Shown piece by piece: positions 18,963 through 26,821 of a DNA stretch of 64,000 nucleotides. The notes beneath the pieces are model-generated. The model was not told where the DNA came from. It was given only the letters and a program-made list of their open reading frames with translations, and did no database searches. The first letter of the stretch is position 1. Each line of letters starts with the position of its first letter. Source of the DNA: Phycisphaerae bacterium (GTDB taxonomy: Bacteria; Planctomycetota; Phycisphaerae; Sedimentisphaerales; Sedimentisphaeraceae); NCBI GenBank assembly GCA_027078365.1, contig JALWYQ010000001.1:1-64000 (forward strand), read 5' to 3'. A program made the translations under genes and the position numbers.

Positions 18963-19589
18963 ATGGCAAATAGAGTACTCAAAGATTTTCCCGAATACGT
19001 ATTGGGACAGGAAGATTTTGAAAAAGAAGTAGATTGGAATAAAGTTTTCGGACGTTGCGCACCACTACATATTGAAATCGGCTCTGGAAAGGGAACCTTT
19101 ATTGTTAATCAATCAAAGGCTTTTCCTGAAATCAATTTCCTCGGGATTGAATGGGCAAACAAATATTATCGCGCAGCGGTAGACCGTATTGGTCGATGGG
19201 CAATTCCGAATGCAAGAATGTTGCGCACAGATGCGGCAACTTGGATTCAAGAACATGTTGGTGACGAGACGGTCTCTCAATATCACATATATTTTCCAGA
19301 CCCTTGGCCAAAGGCAAGACACAACAAACGTAGATTGATATGCCCTGCAAATATAGAAGAGTTTTATAGAACTCTTAAAAAAGATGGAATCATAAATATT
19401 GCCACCGATCACAAAGATTATTTTGACTGGATGCTCGATGCCTTCTCTGGATTTATGGATAGGTTTGAAGAAATAGAATTTATTCGAGGCGCTGGTGCAA
19501 AAGATGGCGAGATGGTTGGCACAAACTTTGAACGCAAATATATTGTTGAAGGTCGTAAGATATACACCCTCGCATTGCGCAAGAAATAA
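18963..19589 (+). CDS. trmB: tRNA (guanine-N7-)-methyltransferase
   Basis: 209 residues from ATG 18963 (MANRVLKDFPEYVL); the frame is open back to 18885 but overlaps the promoter. TrmB makes m7G46 in tRNA variable loops using S-adenosylmethionine. Hallmarks are LHIEIGSGKGTFI (SAM motif I), FLGIEWANKYY, HIYFPDPWPKARHNKRRL (the family signature) near residue 118 and GTNFERKY near the C-terminus. It is followed three bases later by the DUF1638 gene, so the two are translated as a unit. Confidence 0.96.
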   Translation: MANRVLKDFPEYVLGQEDFEKEVDWNKVFGRCAPLHIEIGSGKGTFIVNQSKAFPEINFLGIEWANKYYRAAVDRIGRWAIPNARMLRTDAATWIQEHVGDETVSQYHIYFPDPWPKARHNKRRLICPANIEEFYRTLKKDGIINIATDHKDYFDWMLDAFSGFMDRFEEIEFIRGAGAKDGEMVGTNFERKYIVEGRKIYTLALRKK

Positions 19590-19592
19590 CTG

Positions 19593-20351
19593 ATGATTGA
19601 AAGAAACAGCAATAATCCAAAACCACTGAGGTTAAAATTTATAGTTTGCAAAGTTTTGCAACGTGAAGCGTATTATTGCGCAGCAAGAACGCACAACTTT
19701 GTCGATATCTATTTATTAAAGCAAGGCCTGCATAACGAACCAAATAAGCTGCGCGAAGAGCTTAAAAGAGAAGTCGCACAGACCTGCGATATCCAAGGTA
19801 GAAAATACGATGCAATAATCTTTGGCTATGCATTATGTAGCAATGGAACAGTTGGGCTAAATAGCGAAATCCCAATGGTAATCCCGCGCGGGCATGACTG
19901 CATAACCATACTGCTTGGTTCAAAAGAAAAATATCAGCAATACTTTGATTCTCACAGCGGAATATATTGGTATAGCCCCGGCTGGATAGAAAACAACAAC
20001 CAACCAAGCAAAGAAAACCAAGAGAAAACTCTGCAAGAATATATAGAGAAGTATGGCCAAGAAAACGCACAGTATCTAATGACTGTACAGAACAACTGGA
20101 TGAATGAATACGAGTGGGCGAGCTACGTTGACTGGGATTTTCTAGATAAAGATATTCGTCAACGATATGCCTCCTATACAAAACAATGCGCAGATGAATT
20201 AGGTTGGAAGTTCGATAGGATAGAAGGCTCAAGCTCTCTACTGCAAAGACTCGTTGATGGTGATTGGCACAGCAATGATTTTCTAGTTGTAGCTCCAGGT
20301 GAAACTACAATCCAAGATATTAGTAGCGGAAAAATAATTGATGCAGTGTAA
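19593..20351 (+). CDS. DUF1638 family protein
   Basis: 252 residues. The family signature is visible: IIFGYALCSNGTVGL near residue 75, IPRGHDCITILLGSKEKY near 96 and GIYWYSPGWIE near 120. These conserved Cys, His and Asp residues could form a metal or ligand site. DUF1638 proteins have no proven activity that I know of; from memory they often sit near corrinoid-dependent methyltransferases and methyl-transfer genes. Here the gene is three bases after trmB and 12 bases before a HAD hydrolase, an unusual setting. It is predicted cytosolic, without signal peptide or membrane helix. Family assignment is confident, function unknown. Confidence 0.85.
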   Translation: MIERNSNNPKPLRLKFIVCKVLQREAYYCAARTHNFVDIYLLKQGLHNEPNKLREELKREVAQTCDIQGRKYDAIIFGYALCSNGTVGLNSEIPMVIPRGHDCITILLGSKEKYQQYFDSHSGIYWYSPGWIENNNQPSKENQEKTLQEYIEKYGQENAQYLMTVQNNWMNEYEWASYVDWDFLDKDIRQRYASYTKQCADELGWKFDRIEGSSSLLQRLVDGDWHSNDFLVVAPGETTIQDISSGKIIDAV

Positions 20352-20363
20352 TTTGGAACAGTA

Positions 20364-21212
20364 ATGGCAAAACTATATATAACAGACCTTGACGGAACCC
20401 TACTAGACAACACTCCAAAGTTAAGTGATTTTGCCCGCTACGGTATTGAGAAGATACTAAAAGCCAATATAGACTTTTCAATAGCAAGCGCACGCAACAT
20501 TGCATCCCTTAGACAGTTGCTCGGAGATGTTAAGTTTAAATTGCCAGTTATAGAAATTAATGGCGCATACATCTCTGATTACTCTACCGGTAGGCACTAT
20601 ATCGTAAATAGTATTGCTCCAGATATATGCACGGGTATTATCAATATATGTAACAAACACAATATTAGGCTTTTTGTAACAAGCCATTTTGACGGTGTCG
20701 ATCGACTCTACTATGAGGATATCAACAATGATGGAATGCGCTGGTTTCTAGGCGACAAAACAGAAGGCCACAGCGAGCATGCGCAGGAAATAAAGTCTTT
20801 AAAAGATATCCTTCATGAACAGATTGTATGCTTCATGGCAATCTCAAACGAAGAAGCCATGACAGCTCTTAGCCGCGAGATAGACGAGGAGTTTGGAAAT
20901 CTTCTAGATTGCTTCTTGTTTGAGAATCCATACAGCCCAGGATGGTTTTGGCTTACTATTCACGACAAATCAGCACGTAAGGATAACGCCGTTTTAGAAC
21001 TAACAAAATTGACAAACCACGACATATCCGATGTGGTCGTCTTCGGAGATCAGAGTAACGATATAAATATGATTAAACTCAACAAACTTGGAGCCACAGG
21101 TATAGCGGTCTCCAATGCGATTGAGGAAGTTAAAAGACATGCAGATAAAACCATAGGTGACAACACTAGTGACAGTGTCATCAAATATATTCTAGCACAA
21201 GAAAACCTATAA
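20364..21212 (+). CDS. Cof-type HAD-superfamily hydrolase
   Basis: 282 residues. Motif I is YITDLDGTLLDN (nucleophile Asp8), motif II SIASARN near residue 43, motif III Lys in SARKDNAV near 212 and motif IV VVFGDQSNDINMI near 230, which together define a type IIB (Cof/YbiV) cap phosphatase. Such enzymes dephosphorylate sugar phosphates, FMN or similar small metabolites; the substrate cannot be told from sequence. It is the third gene of trmB-DUF1638-HAD, with a strong hairpin following. Confidence 0.92.
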   Translation: MAKLYITDLDGTLLDNTPKLSDFARYGIEKILKANIDFSIASARNIASLRQLLGDVKFKLPVIEINGAYISDYSTGRHYIVNSIAPDICTGIINICNKHNIRLFVTSHFDGVDRLYYEDINNDGMRWFLGDKTEGHSEHAQEIKSLKDILHEQIVCFMAISNEEAMTALSREIDEEFGNLLDCFLFENPYSPGWFWLTIHDKSARKDNAVLELTKLTNHDISDVVVFGDQSNDINMIKLNKLGATGIAVSNAIEEVKRHADKTIGDNTSDSVIKYILAQENL

Positions 21213-21221
21213 TACTTCTAT

Positions 21222-21258
21222 AAAAAAAGAGCCCTCTCTTTTAGAGAAGGCTCTTCTA
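21222..21258. terminator. Bidirectional terminator between the HAD and chemoreceptor genes
   Basis: Stem AAAGAGCC...GGCTCTTC with an inner CTCTC/GAGA pairing, A-run before and T-containing tail after; convergent genes end on both sides. Confidence 0.75.
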
Positions 21259-21288
21259 AATTCAATATGCTCCGAAAAAACGATTAAC

Positions 21289-22833
21289 TTAAGATCGAGC
21301 AATCTCATGGAAGAAATCATTTTGTGATTCTTGAGAATCAATCGATGCATCAGGAGTAAAGTTGTCAGAAATCTTGGTCCCTTGAGAATTTGCTATATTA
21401 TCAGTTCCATCGATACCAACAACCTTTATTAATTCGCCAACAACAGAATCAAGATGATTCGCTTGACTTGCTAAATCTCTACTAGCCATGGAACTCTCTT
21501 CTGCAGAGGCAGCACTCTTTTGAGAAATACTATCAATCTTAACCATAGCCTCATTGATTTGCTCAATACCAGTTGCCTGTTCATTACAAGCTGATGAGAT
21601 TTCCTCAACAAGATCACTAGTCTTGTGTATCTCATCTGTTATCTCTGTAAGCATCTCTGTTACTTCTTTGGTTATCTCTACGCCCTGCTTAGAATTAGCA
21701 ACTGACTCATTAATGAGATTAGTAGAATTTCTTGCTGCTTCAGCACTGCGCATCGCAAGGTTGCGTACCTCTTCAGCAACAACCGCAAATCCCTTACCTG
21801 CTTCGCCGGCTCTAGCTGCTTCAACCGCTGCGTTTAGTGCAAGTAGATTTGTTTGGAATGCAATCTCATCAATAACACCAACAATCTTAGCTGTCTCATT
21901 AGAAGAATTCATAATCTTTTCAATAGATTCATTCATCCGCCTCATGGACTCATTACACTTCTTAGCAGAAGCCCAAGATTGATCAGTAAGCATATTTGCC
22001 TGCTCTGCACTATCAGCGTTTTGCTTTGTCATAGCAGAGAGTTCTTCAAGGCTTGACGCTGTCTCTTCAAAGCTCGCAGTCTGGTCGGCAATACCACTAG
22101 CCAACACTCTAGCTTGCTCAGAGATTTTATTTGTTGCATCCTTCATCATTACAGTTTCACCTGTAATATCTGAGATTGCTGTTTTGATTGGCTTGAGAAC
22201 GTATCGTTTTACGATGAAGACCGTTACAAAAATACATGTTGTTGCTATAATTAGGAAGAACGTAATATTTGCATAGCTATTTCTGTGGGCATACGAACTC
22301 ATTGAAGCTAGCTCATTCTTGAAACTATCTGAACAATTCTTAGTTAGCTGCTGGAACTGCTCTGTCAAGATTTTGCTCTCCTCACTTAGGGATGCTAAAA
22401 CTTCTGGGTCCACATCAAAATCAGCATCTTCGTCCTCACTACAGAGCTTACTATACGTTTCCTGAGCAAGCGAGGTATATTTTTTATGAGAGCTTATAAT
22501 GGTATTTAGTAACTCTTGAGATTCTTGAGGCAAGGCGTATTTTTGAGAAAGATTAGCCAATGCTTCAATAGCAATAGATGCATTTTTATTCGCATTTTCA
22601 AGAAGTTCCTCTTCACCCATCATTACTGCATCAGAGTAGAGTTTAATCTGGTTCTCAAATGCAACCTGCGCCCTTCGACTCTCAACAGTAGCCGGATACA
22701 TATGCTCGGCAACACCGTTTAGCATGGCATCCATATGAACATTACCAACAGTACTAAATATGATGGAAACAAGATAGCCTGCTAGGACCATACCCATGGC
22801 CAAGAAAATCTTTAAACCAATACCTTTTTTCAT
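21289..22833 (-). CDS. Methyl-accepting chemotaxis protein (periplasmic four-helix sensor)
   Basis: 514 residues. TM1 spans about 8-28, then a helical periplasmic region (about 30-185, matching the 4HB sensor type), TM2 about 188-210 and a HAMP-like linker. The cytoplasmic hairpin tip [41 protein letters not shown] is fully conserved. It ends without a CheR-tethering pentapeptide. It should signal through CheW/CheA, none of which are in the window. It follows a porin and a periplasmic binding-like gene on the same strand, so its ligand may be delivered by those proteins (inferred). Confidence 0.95.
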   Translation of the reverse strand: MKKGIGLKIFLAMGMVLAGYLVSIIFSTVGNVHMDAMLNGVAEHMYPATVESRRAQVAFENQIKLYSDAVMMGEEELLENANKNASIAIEALANLSQKYALPQESQELLNTIISSHKKYTSLAQETYSKLCSEDEDADFDVDPEVLASLSEESKILTEQFQQLTKNCSDSFKNELASMSSYAHRNSYANITFFLIIATTCIFVTVFIVKRYVLKPIKTAISDITGETVMMKDATNKISEQARVLASGIADQTASFEETASSLEELSAMTKQNADSAEQANMLTDQSWASAKKCNESMRRMNESIEKIMNSSNETAKIVGVIDEIAFQTNLLALNAAVEAARAGEAGKGFAVVAEEVRNLAMRSAEAARNSTNLINESVANSKQGVEITKEVTEMLTEITDEIHKTSDLVEEISSACNEQATGIEQINEAMVKIDSISQKSAASAEESSMASRDLASQANHLDSVVGELIKVVGIDGTDNIANSQGTKISDNFTPDASIDSQESQNDFFHEIARS

Positions 22834-22913
22834 TACATAACTCCCAACGTATATCTATAAAACAGTAGAGCTAAAACCACCTTTAACTACACAGCAACAG
22901 CTGCGCAGAAGAC

Positions 22914-24143
22914 TTAGAAGTAATATGAAGTCTTAAGTGCAAACATAGTTGAATAACGCTCTACACCATCTGGATTGTTAGCTGTGAGATACTGAGCAGC
23001 ACCATCAATAAAGTGAAGCTCTGCTTTCACGTTCCAGTTTTCTCTAATGTCATACTTTAGTGATACGGTAAAGTCTTTGTTCCAACCTTGATATTTCTTG
23101 CCACCAGCGGCAACCTTTTTGTCGCCATCTTTATCTGCTTTGTCGTCGTAGAATACAGAATAGGCAATACCTCCGCTTAACTTATCTGTAATCTGATAAG
23201 TCGCAGAACCATAGTATCCCATTTGGTTTAGAGAACCAACTTTAGTACTACCATTATAGATTCCACCTGTCATACGCATATACTCAGCAGCAAGAACCAA
23301 ATCACCAATAGTGTATTCACTAGAAAATGCCCAAACGTGAGAATCGTCAACGTTTAGTCTTAGCGGAGATCCAGCAGCTGGAAATCCTGGCATACCAGTA
23401 GAATATCCATTGATATCATAATCTGGTGTTAAATAGCTACCACCAACCTTTAATCCTTCAATAGGGGTATTCCAAGTCAATTTAGTTGCAATCATCTGTT
23501 GCAAATCAAAATCTTTTACATTCTGTATCATTGGGAAATTGTTGGCTGTGTCTATCGCAGTTCCATTATCATCTACATCTGGAACTCCAACATAGAACTG
23601 GTAATCAAAACTACCACAGTCGCTGGCATCTAAAGTACCATAGATACCACCACCTGTTATACTGCTAAAAGGATCTCTGTAGTTTTCATTATAAACAGCA
23701 TTTGGTAAAAATATACTTGTTCTAAATGCATCAATATCACGAGTTTCATTGTAGAGACCAAACGGCATCTTCATCTTACCGCCGCGGAAGCTAATCTCAT
23801 CCTTCCAGTGATAATCTGCCACTGCCCAGTGCAGAACAATATGGTCGTCATAGCGACTTCCAAGAGTTCCGGCAAACAATTGAGCTGCCAACCTTAGATT
23901 GCCATATGACGTGCTAAAGTTGATTCCCATCTCACGTAAATTAAAAGAGCCATCTGTTCCGTTTTCGATGTAATTATTTCCTGAGTCTTTAATAAAACCC
24001 TGAGAAATAAAACCGTGAATATCTACCACTCCTATGTAGTCGCCAAGTACATCGTTATCACTAAAATCAACTTCAAGAGCACAAGCACTTAGAGACAAAC
24101 TAGATATCAATAATGCGACAAATACATATTTCAAAGTCTTCAT
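22914..24143 (-). CDS. Outer-membrane porin-like beta-barrel protein
   Basis: 409 residues. The signal peptide covers 1-22 (MKTLKYVFVALLISSLSLSACA). The mature part shows repeated amphipathic strands, for example VDIHGFISQGFI, ISFRGGKMKMPFGLYNETRD and FSSEYTIGDLVLAAEYMRM, and ends MFALKTSYYF with the terminal Phe of outer-membrane barrels. The GKMKMPFGLYNETRD element recalls phosphate- or carboxylate-selective porins of the OprP/OprO type. It lies 16 bp after the small binding-like gene and 80 bp before the chemoreceptor. AAAGGAAAG supports the ATG at 24143. A porin role is likely; the solute is not known. Confidence 0.82.
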   Translation of the reverse strand: MKTLKYVFVALLISSLSLSACALEVDFSDNDVLGDYIGVVDIHGFISQGFIKDSGNNYIENGTDGSFNLREMGINFSTSYGNLRLAAQLFAGTLGSRYDDHIVLHWAVADYHWKDEISFRGGKMKMPFGLYNETRDIDAFRTSIFLPNAVYNENYRDPFSSITGGGIYGTLDASDCGSFDYQFYVGVPDVDDNGTAIDTANNFPMIQNVKDFDLQQMIATKLTWNTPIEGLKVGGSYLTPDYDINGYSTGMPGFPAAGSPLRLNVDDSHVWAFSSEYTIGDLVLAAEYMRMTGGIYNGSTKVGSLNQMGYYGSATYQITDKLSGGIAYSVFYDDKADKDGDKKVAAGGKKYQGWNKDFTVSLKYDIRENWNVKAELHFIDGAAQYLTANNPDGVERYSTMFALKTSYYF

Positions 24144-24159
24144 ATCTTCTTTCCTTTAT

Positions 24160-24615
24160 CTATTTCTCTACTGTAAGAATTTTTATTGTTTCCTTAACCT
24201 GTGCATCTTGCGCCAAAGATGAAGCGATATATGCTATCGTATTCTTTTTAGACGCAACATACTCGGCAACTTCCTTGCCCGTTTTGAAGGATTTTGGCAT
24301 CCTAGACTTCCCAGAAAACACACGCTTCTTCCAGTAGCTACTAAACTGCTTAGCAGTCTTGCCTATGTAAGTCTTGAGGAATATATCATTTGCCTCACCT
24401 CTTTTTAAGAGAACAATGACAACCTTAACCCCATCTATCTTGGTTTTTTTGCCAAGAAATATATCCTTGAGGTCTTTTGCCTTTACACTGCTAATACCAA
24501 TGTCTTTATTAGCAATGATACTCACTTTAGAAGCGTCATCGGCGAAAGCCATATCACCCATCGTAAAAGCAAGAAGAACGACACTAAATAGTAATAACCG
24601 CCCAAATCTACTCAT
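24160..24615 (-). CDS. Short periplasmic phosphate-binding-like (PBP superfamily) protein
   Basis: 151 residues from ATG 24615 (AAGGAGTTTTGGTA). A signal peptide covers about 1-25 (to AFADD). The mature part reads as a single PstS-like lobe: VSIIANKDIGISSVKAKDLKDIFLG, KTYIGKTAKQFSSYWKKRVFSG and VASKKNTIAYIASS, the pattern of short proteins often annotated as phosphate ABC transporter substrate-binding. No ABC permease or ATPase is near. It is first in an operon with a porin and a chemoreceptor and may present its ligand to the receptor rather than to a transporter. Ligand identity is not shown by the sequence. Confidence 0.8.
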   Translation of the reverse strand: MSRFGRLLLFSVVLLAFTMGDMAFADDASKVSIIANKDIGISSVKAKDLKDIFLGKKTKIDGVKVVIVLLKRGEANDIFLKTYIGKTAKQFSSYWKKRVFSGKSRMPKSFKTGKEVAEYVASKKNTIAYIASSLAQDAQVKETIKILTVEK

Positions 24616-24934
24616 TACCAAAACTCCTTAAACAATAACCAGCTATATATCTCTGTTTAATAACGAATTTGCTCAATTTACCGGCATAAAATTAATCAAC
24701 CGGCAAAGTCGAGAAACGCTCACCGTTTCATCGTATATTTTTATGTAGTACTTTTCCTAGTGTTTTACTTACATAGAAATATTTTTAAAATTGCCACTAC
24801 ACGTGACTTATACAGTGATAACTGCTTACAAAAAAAGCTCTCGCATCACATTATCGGGCTCATAATAAATAAAAGAAAAGGGCGCATCTCTCTTGGAGAC
24901 GCGCCCTTTTATAGAACTAAGTAGCAGTTATCAG
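24616..24934. other. Intergenic stretch, GH15 gene to binding-protein operon
   Basis: 319 bp without a gene. It holds a pair of direct ACCGGCA repeats 19 bp apart (24679-24704), possibly an operator, and the terminator of the trehalose genes at 24874-24912. Confidence 0.4.
24874..24912 (-). terminator. Terminator of the otsAB-GH15 genes
   Basis: Stem AAAAGGGCGC/GCGCCCTTTT with a 14-nt partly paired loop, T-run on the minus strand; 22 bp beyond the GH15 stop. Confidence 0.88.
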
Positions 24935-26764
24935 CTATAAAGCTTCGATATTCGGCATTATTGCATCGCATACAACTTCATCATTATCATCTCCGTAGAG
25001 CATCAGCGCAGTATCAATCAACGCAAGGTGGCTGTAGCCCTGAGGGAAGTTGCCAAGCAATCTTTTTGTTTTAAAATCCATATCCTCACTAAGCAAACCT
25101 AGATGATTCATTCTACCTAACAATTGGTCAAATAATTTTTTAGCGAGAGTTTTTTTACCTATGCTGTAAAGGCTCTTAATCATCCAGAATGTACAGACTG
25201 TAAATGAAGAAGACGGAACACCAAAATCATCTGCATTACGGTAACGATACATCAACCCATCAACACAGAGATTTTCGTAGGACTTCATAACTGTATTTAT
25301 AAAGATTGGATCATCAGCAGACATAAAACCATAATGACCCGCAAGCAAATTGGCAGCATCGAGATTTTCATCCGAGTAGGATTGGGTAAGAAATCCGTGT
25401 TTCTTTGAACAGCCCTTTTCCAGGACCTCATTTTTTATATCATCACGAAGAATAGACCACTTATCTGCATAGCCAGATTTGCCAAACAAATTAGCAATCT
25501 TAATTGCTCTATCCATAGCTACCCAGCATAGGATTTTTGAAAACACAAAGAATTTCTTCTCGCTTCTAAACTCCCATATTCCTCGATCGGCCTTTTTCCA
25601 GTTTTTGTTCACGTGCCTAACAAGAGTTCTAACAACGGTCCAGAGCTCTTCCTGATTATCTAAGTTGTTTCTAAAAAGAGTTAAGCTCTGGTATATGACA
25701 TCCATAAGAACACCATATATATCATTTTGCTTTTGTTTGTAAGCGGCATTACCAATACGCACAGGTTTGCTCGCTTCGTAACCTTCTAACCAAGGTAATT
25801 CTTTTTCAACAAGTTTTTTCTCACCATGAATGCCATACATGATTTGAATCTTCTCATTCTTATACGGTACAATGTCTAGGACAAACTCAAGAAAACGCTT
25901 AACGACATTAAAGTGACCAAGCCTACTCATAACGCTAATAGTCATCGAGGCGTCTCGTATCCAACAGAATCTATAATCCCAATTGCGAACCTCTCCAATC
26001 GTCTCAGGTAGAGATGTTGTAATAGCAGCTAGAATGGCACCACTCTTTTGATACGCCAAAGTCTTTAACACAAGTGAGCTGCGCAAAACCGCATCACGAT
26101 ATCTTTGCGGCATACTAGCAGGTAAACTTGTGTCTGAAACCCAGCTCATCCAGTAAACTTTTGTCTTTTCATATTCGAGCTTTATAGAATCAATATCCGG
26201 TAAGGAAATTTTTTGGTTATAGCTAATCATCACATAGCTATCTCTAGTAAGAGCAAACTCTCTAGGTTTTATAAGATTGTCGTGATCTATGTTGGAGTAC
26301 ATGTAGAATGATTCATAGTTTCCTGCGGAAGTTGTGTACTTTAGACAATCGCTATGTTTTTCTAGGATTGTTTCATATTGAGCATAACCAGGTCTTGGCT
26401 TGCATATAATTTTAATTCTTGGCCTTCCAGATATAACCCTAAAATAACGAATAACGTCTGGAGGGCAATGGCAACTTCCGTTTTGATTGTTGTATCTTGG
26501 TAGAAAATCAATTACTTCAAACTTGTTTCTGCCGCTTGAAAAGTTTGTTACCAAGATGTTTGTTCGATCTATATATTCTTGTTTGATATTATATTTTCCA
26601 ACCGGCTTTATCTCAAAGCTACCCCCCTTCTTTTTATCAAGAAGCTTTGCAAAGATTGAAGCCGAATCAAAGTTAGGTAAACAAAGCCAATCCATTGAAC
26701 CAGCTTTAGAAACTATCGCTGCGCTTTTGCAGTTACCAATAACACCATAATCAAGATTTTTCAC
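24935..26764 (-). CDS. GH15 family glycoside hydrolase (glucoamylase/trehalase type)
   Basis: 609 residues, GTG start at 26764 with AAGGAGTAAAATTA. An N-terminal beta-sandwich (YGVIGNCKSAAIVSKAGSMDWLCLP, DSASIFAKLLD) precedes the (alpha/alpha)6 catalytic barrel with VRNWDYRFCWIRDASMTI near residue 262, WLEGYE near 327 and FPQGYSHLALIDTA near 575. This arrangement matches bacterial GH15 proteins annotated as glucoamylase-like or trehalase. It is cytosolic (no signal peptide). It lies 57 bp after otsAB, so it may hydrolyse trehalose or a related alpha-glucan and form a synthesis/breakdown pair with OtsAB. Substrate choice is inferred from the neighbour. Confidence 0.92.
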   Translation of the reverse strand: MKNLDYGVIGNCKSAAIVSKAGSMDWLCLPNFDSASIFAKLLDKKKGGSFEIKPVGKYNIKQEYIDRTNILVTNFSSGRNKFEVIDFLPRYNNQNGSCHCPPDVIRYFRVISGRPRIKIICKPRPGYAQYETILEKHSDCLKYTTSAGNYESFYMYSNIDHDNLIKPREFALTRDSYVMISYNQKISLPDIDSIKLEYEKTKVYWMSWVSDTSLPASMPQRYRDAVLRSSLVLKTLAYQKSGAILAAITTSLPETIGEVRNWDYRFCWIRDASMTISVMSRLGHFNVVKRFLEFVLDIVPYKNEKIQIMYGIHGEKKLVEKELPWLEGYEASKPVRIGNAAYKQKQNDIYGVLMDVIYQSLTLFRNNLDNQEELWTVVRTLVRHVNKNWKKADRGIWEFRSEKKFFVFSKILCWVAMDRAIKIANLFGKSGYADKWSILRDDIKNEVLEKGCSKKHGFLTQSYSDENLDAANLLAGHYGFMSADDPIFINTVMKSYENLCVDGLMYRYRNADDFGVPSSSFTVCTFWMIKSLYSIGKKTLAKKLFDQLLGRMNHLGLLSEDMDFKTKRLLGNFPQGYSHLALIDTALMLYGDDNDEVVCDAIMPNIEAL

Positions 26765-26821
26765 TAATTTTACTCCTTAGGCTTTTCTAATAGGATGCTA
26801 AGATAATCCTTTAGAAGCTAC

